Assembly (NCBI RefSeq): GCF_020379485.1 | Contig: NC_063435.1 | Span: 3,038,001 to 3,102,000, forward strand | Length of the DNA: 64,000 bases | Source: Brassica napus | Lineage: Eukaryota > Streptophyta > Magnoliopsida > Brassicales > Brassicaceae | Reading direction: 5' to 3' | In this document: in pieces, positions 1 through 13,466 of the stretch | Layout of the letters: each line of letters opens with the position of its first letter | Numbering within the stretch: the first letter of the stretch is position 1 | The notes under the pieces: generated by a model | Database searches by the model: none | The model's input: only the letters and a program-made list of their open reading frames with translations | What the model was told of the DNA's origin: nothing | Program-made: the position numbers and the translations under genes

Positions 1-686
1 TCCTCTGCAGCAGTTGAGATCAACCAGTGTCACCGTTGGTGTAAGTTAAAGTTGTTCTTTGCTTACTAATAAACTCTCAACAATCACTTTTAACTCTTTG
101 TCTTGTTTTTGATCACACAGCCTTTTGTGGAAGCTTTCTCTCTAATAGCAATCGCAACTTCTTATATAGGATTTGTCTTAGGCCTCACTGACTTCTTCTC
201 TGATTGTGAGTATCATCATCAAACAACTGAACTTCATCTTTTCTTTTCAAATCTACTGCCCTTGTATAACCTTTCCGTATTTGGAAATTTTCAAGTACTG
301 AAGCTCCAGACCAGACAGAACAAGCCTTTTCTTTACCTTCTTACACTGGTTCCACCGCTTGTCCTCTCCCTACTGGACCCAGAGATTTTCTTCAAAGCTT
401 TAGATTTTGCTGGGACATATGGAGGTACAATACAACAAGTTTCTTCTTGAGAGTACCATTAAACCCAACAACAAAACTAACTGCTGTTTGCTTTGTAGTT
501 CTGGTGTTGTTTGGAATCCTACCAGCTGCAATGTCTTGGTCAGATAGGTACGTGGTCTCATCATCAACAGCGACACAACTCGTACCAGGAGGAAAAGTAA
601 CGCTTTCTCTTGTCATGGGAGCTGCAGGATACGTGATTGTTTCTGAAATTATAGAGAACTTTTCAAAGTACTTGAGTGTTTCTTAA
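1..686 (+). CDS. Tryptophan/tyrosine permease-like protein, 3' end only
   Basis: This is the C-terminal part of a polytopic membrane protein whose start lies left of the window. I read exons 1..40, 121..205, 296..424 and 499..686 (TAA at 684-686). All junctions are GT/AG and the joined frame stays open. Visible hydrophobic spans include the segment after AFSLIAIATSY, a LLTLVPPLVLSLL stretch, a LVLFGILPAAMSW stretch and a final VTLSLVMGAAGYVIV helix. The sequence fits the plant plastid family related to bacterial tyrosine and tryptophan permeases (At5g19500-like, from memory), and the eEF1B neighbour agrees with that locus. Substrate and localisation are inferred from family. Only about 148 residues are visible, so integrity of the rest is unknown. 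It converges on eEF1B, with about 150 bp between the two stop codons. Confidence 0.85.
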
Positions 687-835
687 CATAATGTAAAGGG
701 ATAATAAGCATTGATAGCATGTAACATAGGTCTTGCAACTAGAGAATAAGCATCTCAAGCAAACAACAAAAGATAACAAAACTTGGAAGGAAATCAAAAT
801 GTATCGTTTGGTAGGGGGAGAGGTTTTTAAAGTCT

Positions 836-2149
836 CTAGATCTTGTTGAATGCGACGATGTCAACACTCTGGATGTACTCGTTGTTAGGTTCACAGGTGA
901 GGTAGTCTTCAATGAGGTTGTCTGGGGACACGAGGTCATCAACGATTGTGAGCATGATCGTGAGCTTCTTGATGCCGTAACCAACTGGAACCAGTTTTGC
1001 TGCAACAATTTAAACATTCGATTAGAAAACTGACCAACACAATCACTGCAAGCATAGACAAATGGAAAAATGGTAGACGTACAAGCTCCCCAAAGAAGAC
1101 CAGGCATCTCAACAGCGCGAACACACTCCTCAAGTTTCTTCATGTCAGTCTCGTCATCCCATGGCTTAACTTCCATGAGCACAGAGGACTTTCCACCTAA
1201 CAAAAAGTTCAAAATTCAAAAGAGAATAAGAACTCATTCATTTCTGCTACTCATACCCCTTGCTTTACATTACAGAGATTGTTATTAATTGACTAAGTGA
1301 CTAGATTCTCAATGAACACTAGCTAAGCTAACAATAGTATAAGTTCTGCTCTCCATAGAAGCAAAAAGACACAAGCTCGTATACTAAATTGAGTTGTTTC
1401 AAGACAATGGCTTACTCTCTTTGGGCTTTTTGGTGTCCTTCTTGGCAGCCTCCCTCTCCTCAGCTGCTTTCTTTTCCTCCTCGGTCTCGTCACCAAACAG
1501 ATCCATGTCATCATCATCATCAGCTGCAGCTGCTGCAGGTGCCTGTTCACCATTTAAGCAAAATAGCTAAACACACAAAAGAAAATGCATTTCCATTCCA
1601 AACAAATCTAAGTTTCATCTACCCTAATCAAAGCATTCCTCAACACTATATTAATTACCATTTTCGAAGTCTGTGCTTTCTATCAATAAGCAAAAACTAA
1701 GATCATGTAAAGGTACCTCAGCTTGAGCAGGAGCAGCAGCAGCAGAGCCACCGATACTAACTCCAACGGCTTTTCCAGGGAAGCTGCAACAATTTCAAAC
1801 TTGTAAGCTAGCTAGCTCTTGGAAGATAAATGTTAATTCCAAATCTTAATAATTTGATCGAAAGGACGAACCTTTTAGCTAGATGGGAAGCGACGCAATC
1901 GAACCACCTGCTAGCATTAGGGAAAGCATCGCTAGGTTTCACCGAAACGGCAGCGTATACCTTCACATCATCCACAGACAATTGATCTCTGCGAAAAATC
2001 AAAAACTCTCTTTAGACTTCGATCGAAAAGCAATTGAAAGAAGGAGAGTGAGAGAAACTTTACCCGGAGATGTAGGTTTTTCCGGCGAGGTGCTCCTCCA
2101 CGGATTTGAGGCCTTCCTCTGTGTGTAGATCTGAGAAGGTAATCGCCAT
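836..2149 (-). CDS. Translation elongation factor 1-beta (eEF1B beta)
   Basis: This is the guanine nucleotide exchange subunit that reloads eEF1A with GTP in cytosolic translation. On the minus strand I read six exons: 2149..2064, 1988..1872, 1783..1717, 1542..1416, 1196..1083 and 999..836. Together they are 675 nt, or 224 residues, which is the usual plant length. The order is an N-terminal GST-C-like region beginning [14 protein letters not shown], an Ala-rich linker, an acidic [13 protein letters not shown] tract, a Lys/Glu-rich linker, and the C-terminal exchange domain ending [10 protein letters not shown]. All introns are GT/AG. The upstream region carries a telo-box and a TGGGCC site II motif, as plant translation genes usually do. 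A retroposed insert sits about 190 bp upstream of the ATG. The gene looks intact and functional. Confidence 0.95.
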
Positions 2150-2239
2150 TGATGCTGATTTAGGATTAGGAGGGAGGAAGTGGAAAGAGAGACGGAGATT
2201 GAACGAAGCTGCTTTTTAAAACCTATTGACTGAGAGAAG

Positions 2240-2318
2240 AAACCCTAAACCCGATTTAGAAATAAAACTGGTTACGGGCTAAGGTGGATTTTTATAATTG
2301 GGCTTCGTTGTGGGCCTT
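2240..2318 (-). promoter_or_regulatory. Telo-box and site II motifs in the eEF1B promoter
   Basis: The sequence AAACCCTAA at 2240-2248 is a telo-box, and TGGGCC at 2311-2316 is a site II element. This pairing is known from promoters of plant ribosomal-protein and translation-factor genes, where it supports high expression in dividing cells. Both lie within 170 bp upstream of the eEF1B ATG, between the gene and the retroposed insert at 2341. Their function here is inferred from the motifs. Confidence 0.6.
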
Positions 2319-2324
2319 TGTATT

Positions 2325-3952
2325 GCTACGGTTTAGTGCTTTTTTTTTTTAATTAAAAACTAAGAAAGAGATTTGAGCCCAAGGTGGCCCCAACCCAAAG
2401 TCATTACACAGATAAGGAGTTTTCCAATCTAGATAAATGCGAGAAATAAACAGATGCAAAACCAGAGGAGATCGATCAGATGTTGCTAACGATGCCGATG
2501 ATTTCTTTTGACTGGAGGTTGCCGGAGATAGCTCTAACGAGCGTTGGATTGGTGGAGAGAAACCTGAGTGATGAAACTCAAGGTTTAGCGCCATGAAGAG
2601 TCGCATCAAGAATAAACTCTTCATACGAATGAGAACGGCTCTAGAACCGACTATATTGATCCGGGAGACTAGGTGAATCTCAACTGATCCGGAAAGCAAC
2701 ACAATCGATAAGCAAGATGTGGAGGTCGTTGAAACAATTTTCTTCTCCGAAACCATAGTTGGATTTGGCACTGAACTGAACAGAATGGTTGACTTTGTCG
2801 GAGGGAGTTGTCGGAGGGAGACGCTTGGCAAGATGGAGTCTAGTGATGTAGCGGATGGTATAATCGAGTCAGAACCACACACCTCGACATTACCGTGTCG
2901 GAGGCAGCTAGTACTAACCGGAAGAGACTTCAGCCAACAATCAGCAGACTCAATAACGTTTAGGGAAAATGCAGGAAGCGAAGCCAACATGGTTATGAGA
3001 CCCATTACCCAAATAGAATTTTTAAATCTGTAAAACTTAGGCCCACACCATAAACCAAAGCCCAGGCCCAAAATACTCACAAAGACAATTAGGGTTTTGC
3101 CGTGTGATGACTCACGCGCGCCGTCTCTCGATTCGCCGGAGCGAGCTGTAGCTGCCAACCTACTGAGTCCGGTGAGGCTCAATGTGACTGGACGGAGCGC
3201 GGAGGAGATGATGTGTTGTGGGTGCTGGGTCTTTGTCGTTGAAAGGGTGCTGGGTTTGACGATGGAAACTTGGGAGAGCCTTGCCATTGTCGGAGATGTC
3301 AATAAATATTCTCTGTAAGGATTATCTCCACAGAATCTTCGGTGAGCCGGTGATGTCTCAGAGACGGGATACACGGCAGTACCAAGACCAGCAAGACATA
3401 TGACAAGGGTTGGTGACAGATTTGCTATGCAGAACGGAAGAATCTTGTCATAGATGAAGGTGGCGAGAAGTGGTGGAGGCGCTTCAGATACACAAAAGCC
3501 TTCAGATCTGGCGAGCCAACACTCGGGAGGAGTAGATCTGGTACTTTTGTTTCCACAGAAAAGAGCTGCGCCGATGGTTGAAGAAGGATGTACGATGACG
3601 GCGGTGAACAGAGGAGACTCAGACTGAGACCCAAGCATGGACTCCGCTGGTACAAGGAGGCAAGAAGATCTGGTGTACAGAGCTTCGAGAGGATTCCAAG
3701 GAGTAGGACCGTAGGAGACGGCGAGGACACAAAACCAGTAACTGAAGGTGACGTAAAGACACGAATAGAGCAGAGCAGAGCAAACTATGAAGAGGAGGAC
3801 CCGACGCCGGCGGCCGGAGGCCTTACCGGCGTCGAGACGGACGACGGACGACTCTGCTTCAGGAATCGGGACTTTGCTTAGAGTATGCCTGATTCTTGAT
3901 TGATCCTAGTGTTCTTTGTCTAAGGAAGAGTTTTCCGCTACGGTTTAGTGCT
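2325..3952 (-). mobile_element. Retroposed element with 16-bp target duplication and poly(A)
   Basis: The 16-mer gctacggtttagtgct occurs at 2325-2340 and again at 3937-3952, exactly flanking 1,596 bp (2341-3936). The insert begins with a run of T on the plus strand, so on the minus strand it ends in poly(A). A 14-20 bp target duplication with a poly(A) end is the signature of LINE-type target-primed reverse transcription. The minus strand carries a 429-codon open frame (3638..2349) that stops almost at the poly(A), with one hydrophobic segment near residues 180-230. I recognise no catalytic domain in it, and stop codons are sparse on both strands. It could be a non-autonomous or 5'-truncated LINE, or a retroposed transcript. 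It splits the eEF1B upstream region. Confidence 0.8.
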
Positions 3953-6091
3953 AAGAGATATATATTCCGGGAAGAAGAGAACACATTTGAATTTGTTAGT
4001 TTTTTTTTTTGGTTATTGTTGAGACTGTGTAGTGTTGTATCGGATAATCATTAATCAGGGTTTGCTCTGAATTTATGAAACTTAAAACATTTTACGGATT
4101 GAATGATTTTTTTTTTTTGTTAAATTATATTCAATCCAAAAAAAAAACTCAAAAGACTGTGTGTTACATTGGGTGCTTTTAAAAAAAAATTAAAAGTGTT
4201 TGAATTATTAGAGTACACAAGACAGGCCCAAGACAATACCAACAAGCTCATTTCTATGTTATAAATCCACGTGTGTTAGGGTTCCTTTGCAAGTGAGTTA
4301 GTAGTATAAATAGGATTGTAATGTGTTGTGACAAAGTAACTTTGCTGCCTTGAAAGGCAGCCTCACTTCTCCTTAATGAAATATCAATTTAAGTTCTTGT
4401 GTTCTTGGTGACAAAGCTAAAGCTTCTTCTCTTCTTTACTTTCTTGTTCAATAAAGCTTTAATAAGCTATCTCCATTTCTGTTTAAATAAAGCTCTATGA
4501 GCTCAATCTTTCTAGTTTCATAAACACTTACATGAATGTGAATAAAGAATAACCTAATGAAAGACTATCCTAACTGCTTATTCTTGATCAAACCAGGTCA
4601 TTGTTTATCATGATGTCTCTACAGTTATGGATTGAATGAATATGAAAAATGGATGGTTCTCTACATATTAGTCACAAATTTTGGAAATCGAAGCTTTCAA
4701 CTTGTTATGTCTAAGACCAACCATGCAGTGGTCCTGAGCATAGCGATTAGCGAAGTAAAACATTGGTCTATGGTCACCAAATATTTTTTAACAAGTTATA
4801 TTGAAGAAGATTTTCATATTGTTAGATAAGATACAATATTTATATAAAAAATTTATTTTGTTAAAAACTTACTAATATGTTTATGCCCGCCAATATTTCA
4901 GGGACGCCCCTTCCATGCGAATAATCATATGTCGGTGTATATGACATAAAGAAGTCTTCTTTGGTTGGTTGAAGGAGGCTTTTGAAAAGGAAAGACAATT
5001 TATCATAGTGTTACTATTATCATCCTATCTCATTTTTGGATCTCTCAACCAATTTGTGATCGATCCATTTTTGTCAGAATGGCCTTATCAAAGAATTCTT
5101 ATAACGTATATCGTATTCACAACTTTTTTTCTCCTTTCATTATTCACCAAACTGTGTAGCTTTTCTATCCATGTTTTTCTTCTTTTAAACGTAGAGCGCA
5201 TCACTTTAATAAAATGAGAATGATCTGTAATATTCGTTTCATCATGCAAATTTGGTACGATGGAGATACGGCAACCGCTATTTTTAGAAAATACTGATTT
5301 TAATACTACATAAAAACAAAATATAGGAAACAAATTATATAGACCATCGCTGGACATAAGAAAAATGTGTAAATATATTAAGATTAAGACAAAATTAATT
5401 CAATGATGTTACATTTCTAATTATTAACTTCTGGTCGGAAGCATATTATGGGACTCGTCTCTGAAACGTGAAAACCAACGCGGTTCTTTCTGTTTTATTA
5501 GTGCCGATTTGTCTTGTTCTGTATCAGTCTTGAACTCGTTTCGTTTATAAAACGCACGTAAAATGTAGTTCATACTTTGTAATACAGGGACTAAAGTTTC
5601 AAGATCACTCGTTGCTTCAGCTCTCTAGCTAGTGTCCTTGTAAGATATTCTGCTTACTCTCTTTTGCCATCGTAGTGTAATCTTCTTTTAGCCTGTTCTT
5701 GTTTGTTTCTAGTAGCCAGAACTGGTCATGGGCAAAGCCGAATTAAACATTGGTCTTTTAGTCCCAACAAGTTTTTGAAAAAAAATTATATAGGCCCTCA
5801 ATTTTGTAAACTATCTTGTAGCATCTGCATAGTTTTGTTATTTTGACTCGAGAGCTGAGTTTGGTACCAGATGCTGATTATTTTGTTGATATTAGTTCAT
5901 TTACTTGGAACAAATGGTTTTTTTCTTGCATACATCTGTTCTTGACTTGTATACGGGTTTGTGGTTGAACTAATAATTGGTACGTTTTACGAGAATTTTA
6001 TTTCTTAGGATTTGGTCCAGCTTTTGGGCTCTTTCTAGAGCCATTGGCTTCAAATCGCGTCGCAAACTTATTGGCTGGAGGTGACTTAGAG
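3953..6091. other. Intergenic region and MSL9-like 5' leader
   Basis: No convincing gene is present. Around 4260-4530 a TATA-like stretch (tataaatagg), a short GC-rich hairpin around ttgaaaggcagcc and repeated AATAAAGCTT motifs resemble an LTR fragment, but I cannot find paired ends. From about 5450 to 6091 the sequence probably holds the promoter and 5' leader of the MSL9-like gene. A plausible leader intron runs from gtaagatatt near 5640 to a ttcttag acceptor at about 6008. Three in-frame stops separate the short open frames at 4632-5217, which I regard as chance. Confidence 0.4.
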
Positions 6092-7561
6092 ATGGCAGAG
6101 AGGAGAACCAGCAACGGAGGAGACGTTGTTATCAATGTTCCAGAGAAAGAAGGATTTAAAGATTCAGCACCATCACCTTCTTCACATGTACCGGCTTCAC
6201 CAAACTCAGACACGGTGACAACCAAACTAGAGCCGTTAACCATTCTCCTTCCTGAAATCAACAAATTCTCTGGCAGCGTTCATAAGCCGCCTAAGATTCC
6301 AAGTCCCGTCACCGAAGGTCTAACTCGTAGGAGATCTCTTTCGAGGTCAGTTTACTCCAAGTCCAACTCAAGGTTTGGTCAACAACAATCTTACCGTTTC
6401 GACAAGACTATAGTCGAGGAAAATTGTGGAACCCCTACGGAACCGTTTGGTTCTGCTTCATTTTCAAAGCCTTCTCTTCACAAGGCTTCCCCTAGTAACA
6501 AATCGAATAAAAGCACTAGCTCAGTAGCCCTGAGTAAGGTTGATGAGGACGAAACTGATGAACATGAAGAAATCTACAAAAGGGTTAAACTACACCAAGT
6601 GAAGCGTAGAGGAATAAGACCTCTAGCTCTTCTTGAGCTACTAGTTTTTGTGGCTATTCTCACCACGTTGGTTGTGTGTTTAACTAATGGTTCGGTGAAG
6701 AAGCATCGCATTTGGGGTTTAGAAGTCTGGAAATGGTGCGTCCTTGTGATGGTGACGATAAGTGGCATGTTCGTGACAAACTGGTTCATGCATTTCGCGG
6801 TGTTCATCATAGAAAGAAACTATCTCCTACGTAAAAAGGTCTTGTACTTTGTCCATAGTTTGAAGAAGAACGTTCAAGTCTTCATCTGGTTCGGTCTGAT
6901 CCTGGTTGCTTGGGTGTTTTTATTCGAGGATGACGATAAACGCTCTAGCAAGGCCAAGAAGTTTCTCGACGCTATAACTTGGACTCTCGTCTCCCTTCTC
7001 GTAGGTTCAGCCATTTTCTTGGTGAAGACGTATGCATTGAAAGTTCTTGCTTCGAAGTTCAACGTCAGAAACTTCTTTGAGAGAATTCAAGAATCTGTCT
7101 TCCACCAATACGTACTCCAGACTCTCTCGGGACCTCCGCTTATAGAAGAGGCAGAGAGAGTTGGACGTGAGCCAAGCACTGGCCACCTTAGCTTCACTAG
7201 CACCAATGGAACGGTGGAAGAGAAGAAAGTGCTTGATATGGGTAAAGTTCACAAGATGAAACAAGAGAAGGTCTCGGCTTGGACAATGAGAGTTTTGATT
7301 GAAGCTGTGGGAGCTTCAGGTCTCTCAACCATATCTCATACTTTAGATGAGTCTAGCAATCGGAAGAAGAGATCTGATAAAGAGATTACTAATGAGATGG
7401 AGGCTGTGGCTGTAGCTTATGATATTTTCAACAATGTTGCTCAGCCAAACTCGAGGTAAGTCAGCACACAATACTCTGCTTTCTTCTAGCTACGTTTCAT
7501 CTTAGTCATTCAAACTCAAGGTTATAAAATACGGTAGCATGTTATAGAGTTATTATATAGA

Positions 7562-7681
7562 TTTATATAATTCAGGAGTATAATAGCGTTTAAGAAGGCA
7601 TTATACACTTTATGCGGTTACATTATTTATATAATTCGAGAGTATAATAGTGCTTAAGCGGGCATTATACACTTTATGCGG
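7562..7681. repeat. Two-unit tandem repeat in MSL9-like intron 1
   Basis: Two similar units, 7562-7617 and 7626-7681, start 64 bp apart. Each contains ttatataattc, then gtataatag and cattatacactttatgcgg. They differ by a few substitutions. They lie just inside the first intron and have no coding potential. Confidence 0.75.
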
Positions 7682-8599
7682 ATGGATGGAATATTCAAAA
7701 ATCTAAAATATTAATATTACTAAATTATTATTTATATTAATTTTTACTTATTTATTTATATGATTATAGCTATTAGTTTAATTGTTTAAAAGCAATTTTA
7801 AATTTATAAATCTCATATTTATATATTTAAACATGTTATAAAAAATTATAATTTGAAACTATTTATATATGTTAAACTATATTTTTATACATAATATGAA
7901 GTATATTATATGTTCAGTTTTCTAAAAGGTGAAAATTACATATGAAGTATATTATATGTTCACTGACTAAACTTGACGTTGCTTGTTATTTTTCAGTTAC
8001 ATAGAGGAAGATGACTTGCTGAGATTCATGATTAAGGAAGAGGTAGACCTTGTACTCCCATTGATAGAATGTTCCGAGACTGGAAAAATCACACGTAAAG
8101 CTTTCACAGAATGGGTGGTAATATTCTTTCAAACACTTCCCTTGGTTTATTAGTGTCCATGCCTATATAGAGATATTGTATACTTTTTTTAGTAGGTCGG
8201 TGTGTAAGCATGTGTTGATGTTTGTTGACAGATTAAAGTTTACACAAGTCGGAAAGCGTTAGGGCACTCACTGAACGACACAAAAACAGCAGTTAAGCAG
8301 GTGGACAAGATTTTGACTGGAGTCTTGTCCGTTATCGCTTTCATCATTTGGTTGATACTTATGGATATAGCAACGACCAAGTTCTTGGTGGTGTTCTCCT
8401 CACAATTTGTTGGTCTTGCTTTTATGATCGGAAGCACTTGCAAGAATATCTTTGAGTCCTTTGTGTTTGTCTTCGTGATGCACCCTTATGACGTCGGTGA
8501 TCGTTGCATTATCGACGGCGTTGTTGTAAGCGACTCTAAACATTATTTCATTGCTATGTTACTAATTGAAAAACTAACCCATATATATTTGCCAGTGTT

Positions 8600-8880
8600 C
8601 AAAAAATTGTTAAGGGGTAACTAGACATGGATTATTCAAAACTTAGACGAGACATAACCTAATTGTTAATAAATTATTGATTTATTTTTATATATTTTAT
8701 ATTTATATTAAATATTTTTGTTTTAAGTTTAATTATAAATTTATTTTGATGAAGTAATTAGACAAATTTGTGGATTAGAAATAATATTATTGTTTGATTT
8801 AAAAAATTTAGACTAAGTTAGATTGATTTAACCAAATTTAAATTGTTTAAACCGATTTGAGTCACAGAATATTGTTTCGT
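8600..8880 (+). repeat. Dispersed AT-rich repeat, copy A (MSL9-like intron 3)
   Basis: About 270 bp inside the intron shares ordered blocks with the reverse complement of 18,360-18,650. Examples are attagacaaattt, ataatattattg, agattgatttaa and gatttaaacc or its variants. Divergence is substantial. The spacing of conserved blocks and intronic position suggest an old MITE or SINE-like family. I could not define terminal inverted repeats. Confidence 0.6.
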
Positions 8881-9893
8881 CTAGCCGGTCGGCGGTGTCG
8901 CAGACACCTATTTTTAGAATTTACACCACTGATATTTGCTAATATTACTACTCATTTTAAACTTCTAATCCTTCTTTTCTTTATTTTGAAGTTGTTGGTC
9001 GAAGAGATAGATCTTTTAACTACTGTGTTCCTCAAGATTGACAACGAGAAGGTGTTCTATCCAAACGCGACTTTGATATCGAAACCAATAAGCAATTTCT
9101 ACAGAAGTCCAGATATGGGAGATTCAATATTATTCTCCATCGCATTCTCAACGCCAGCGGCGAAAATTGCCACTCTCAAGGAAACTATATCAGAGTAAGT
9201 ATCGAAACAAAAATTACCATCTTAAACTACTCACTGTGTATTGAGAAAACATTGGGGTGTGTTTGGTCAGATATTTGGTGCAGAATCCGCAAAATTGGTA
9301 TCCAAATTTCCTTTTCTTGGTGGATGCTATTGAGAACGTGAACAAGCTGAACTTGAATCTGATCGTCACACACACCATCAACTTCCAACACTTCATAGAG
9401 AAGGGCTCAGGAGAACTGAGCTGGTCATCGCGGTTAAAAGAATCCTGGAGGAGCTTGAGATCGAGTACACCTTACTTCCTCAAGATGTTCATCTCATTGG
9501 TCACAAATGATCATTTCCTTTTTCTCCTTTTGCATGTATTAATTCCACTTGTACTTGTTATTAGCGCATGATTTGCTTCGGTTTAATTGTACTCAAGAAC
9601 TCGGTTTAACATTTTCAGTATTGATTTGTTAATGGATTTAAACCACTAAGCACTATATATTAAGTGAAATAATCTGATTTCTAGATTTGGTGTGGACAAT
9701 TACTAATAACAAAGCGAATATATATTGATCAGGAAGATGTTTCGTAGTAAGCAACATAGTTTTCTCAAACAAACTAAACCGGAATAACTTGAGGAACAAG
9801 CAAACGAAATTCCAAGCAATGTAGAAAAGGGGACTGGTTCTTGAGTGTGGACATGGGTATGGTATTAATCTTGAAGTTGAAACCGATTCTCGT

Positions 9894-11628
<1,735 letters not shown>

Positions 11629-11765
11629 ATCCAACAAGTAAAGAAAACAGAGAGATAGATATAGAGGAAATAAAAGAGAGGAGTGATAAAGATTCGTGGT
11701 GAGATATGTTCATAGAGAAGCCAACCTTTGCCCTTTTATAGAGGGTGCAACTGGAAGTACTTTTA

Positions 11766-11991
11766 TATGAATTATACGATTCGTTCTGTTTCAAAAAAAA
11801 TAAAATGAATTATACGATTCGCTAGGTCCCTCCTAATGTTCACTATTTACGATGGCAAAAAAAAGAAAAGAAAATATCTATATACATTCTCGTTTTCAAA
11901 AAAGAAAAAAAATTATACGATTCGTTAGGTCCCTCCCAATGTGCACTACTTCACTAGTTACGATTGGAAAAAAGAATCCAAAATATCTATA
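11766..11991. repeat. Tandem duplication in ACL5 upstream region
   Basis: The motif attatacgattcg starts at 11771, 11809 and 11912. The last two head units of about 100 bp that share taggtccctcc, aatgt.cactac, ttacgat and aatatctata. The second unit is interrupted by the MITE at 11992-12623 and resumes after it with ataccatctcgtttt. These units lie 140-400 bp upstream of the ACL5 ATG, so they may carry promoter elements. Confidence 0.75.
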
Positions 11992-12425
11992 GAGAAAAAG
12001 ACTTGAATAGTACTAAACCAAGTTTTTGTTTTCAAAGTAGCACTCAAGGCTCAAAGTCACAAAAATAGGTTTTATTAAAGAGGTAAATATACACTTATAC
12101 CCCTTGGGTTAATTAATCCAAACCTTAGGGTTTAGAGTTAAGGGGTGGGGTTTTGGAATTAGGATTTAAAATTTTATAAAAAATAAATACTAAAATAAAA
12201 AATAAAAATTTTAAAAACAGTTTCAAAAAATATTTTTAAATTATAAAAAGAAAATTTGAAAAAAAAAAAAAAAAAAATTTCGAAAAAAAAAATTTCAAAA
12301 AAATTTTATAAAAATTTCGAATCTGAAAACATGTAATCTGAAACTATAAAAAAAATTTCTTTTTTTTTTATTTTTTTATTTTTTTATTTTTTATTTTTTT
12401 ATTTTTTATTTTTTATTTTTTATTT

Positions 12426-12462
<37 letters not shown>

Positions 12463-12632
12463 ATTTTTATTTATTTTTATTTATTTTTATTTGTTTATTT
12501 AATTTTAAACCAAGAGTATTAGGGATATTTTACCCTTTAATGAATGTCATTTTTGTGACTTTCTCCTTCTAGTGCTATTTTTGAGACATAAACTTCAAAA
12601 TGTGCTATTATTGACAATTGCCCATATCTATA
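11983..12632. mobile_element. MULE-type MITE, copy 1, with 9-bp target duplication
   Basis: Identical 9-mers atatctata at 11983-11991 and 12624-12632 flank a 632-bp non-coding element. The left end gagaaaaagacttgaatagtac and the reverse complement of the right end, gggcaattgtcaataatag, pair imperfectly. A 9-bp duplication plus GGGCAATTGTC-type ends is characteristic of Mutator-like elements. The interior includes ccaaaccttagggtttag and a 12,240-12,500 stretch of A-rich then (TTTTTA)n sequence that can fold back. A close copy lies at about 43,700-44,210. Confidence 0.85.
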
Positions 12633-12813
12633 TACCATCTCGTTTTATGAATGGGATAATGAAGTTTCTTTGTACAAATTATCCATCTCGTTAGCATGAG
12701 TAATGATTGCGACAGATATCCACTGCCATGATTCCGCGGCATGCTTATATTTTGCATTTTAACGTTTTTATCACTTCCTCATGGTGACATCATAAGTATA
12801 ATTTATAGTATTA

Positions 12814-13466
12814 CTTTGATCTAGGGGTGGGCAAAAAACCCAAACCGAACCGAACCGAACCAACCAAACCGAAGTTAAACCGAACCAAACCAAACCGTGC
12901 TCTTTATGTAATCCAATTGGTTCATGTTTTACTCAACCCGAACGGTTTGGTTTGGTTTGGGTTTAAACCGAACCAAACCGAACCAAACCGATAATCCAAT
13001 ATATATATAGTAAAAATATATATGATATATATATATATGTATTAACATATTGCAAATTTTAGTTAAAGTTTCGTTTTTCATTTTTTCATAACTTCCATAT
13101 CTTTAAAAAAAATTATAAATATGATTCAAATAATACTATTATATATAAAATCATGTAGCATAAGTTTTTATATTCTCATTCTATCGTTTATGAGTTGATT
13201 ATTTTTTAATAAACGTTTAAAACTGATGCCTTCATATTTTATAACCAACCCGAACTACACCGAACCAAACTTGACAATAATAATGTAAACCAAACTAAAT
13301 CTAAACCAAACCGAACTGAACCGAACCGAATTAAACCCAAACCGAACCCAAACCAAAGCTACTTTGGTTTTAATTGGTTTGAGTTTTATAAAACCCAAAT
13401 TACCCAAACCAAACCGAACCCAAACCGAACCCGAAACTAAACCGAAATGCCCACCCTAGTTTGATC
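12814..13466. mobile_element. hAT-type MITE rich in AACCGAACC repeats
   Basis: The ends are taggggtgggca (from 12822) and its inverse tgcccaccccta-like tgcccaccctag (to 13458). The flanks are ctttgatc and gtttgatc, an 8-bp target duplication with one mismatch. An 8-bp duplication with TAGGG ends fits the hAT superfamily. The interior has no ORF and is dominated by irregular aaaccgaaccaaaccgaa runs at both ends, with an AT-rich core containing (TA)n at about 13,000-13,040. Confidence 0.8.

Larger units (their letters stand above)
6092..9571 (+). pseudogene. MSL9: MSL9-like mechanosensitive channel gene with 3' frameshift
   Basis: This belongs to the MscS-like family, whose members are tension-gated anion-preferring channels of the plasma membrane. 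The start is set at MAERRTSNGG, matching the family, rather than an in-frame ATG 16 codons earlier. Exons are 6092..7455, 7997..8117, 8232..8525, 8992..9194 and 9271..9571. Exon 1 encodes a Ser-rich cytosolic N-terminus and four membrane helices (about residues 176-196, 213-241, 259-279 and 293-315). Later exons encode the EF-hand-like linker, two more helices and the MscS beta domain, which includes HPYDVGDRC. In the last exon one base is missing near 9404-9407. Codons after that point read the wrong frame for about 55 codons to a stop at 9571. The adjacent frame holds the conserved family ending, from RRTEL to LIGHK and a TGA at 9508-9510. It is either a young pseudogene or a sequence error. 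Confidence 0.85.

Noticed and set aside
2719..3881. Three plus-strand frames (2719-3033, 3097-3318, 3588-3881)
   Set aside because: They are opposite the minus-strand retroposed insert, which has few stops in any frame, and show no domains or splice logic.
12240..12520. A-rich and (TTTTTA)n tract as a possible separate retroelement tail
   Set aside because: It lies inside the MULE-type MITE, both of whose ends and 9-bp duplication are identified; it is an internal expansion.
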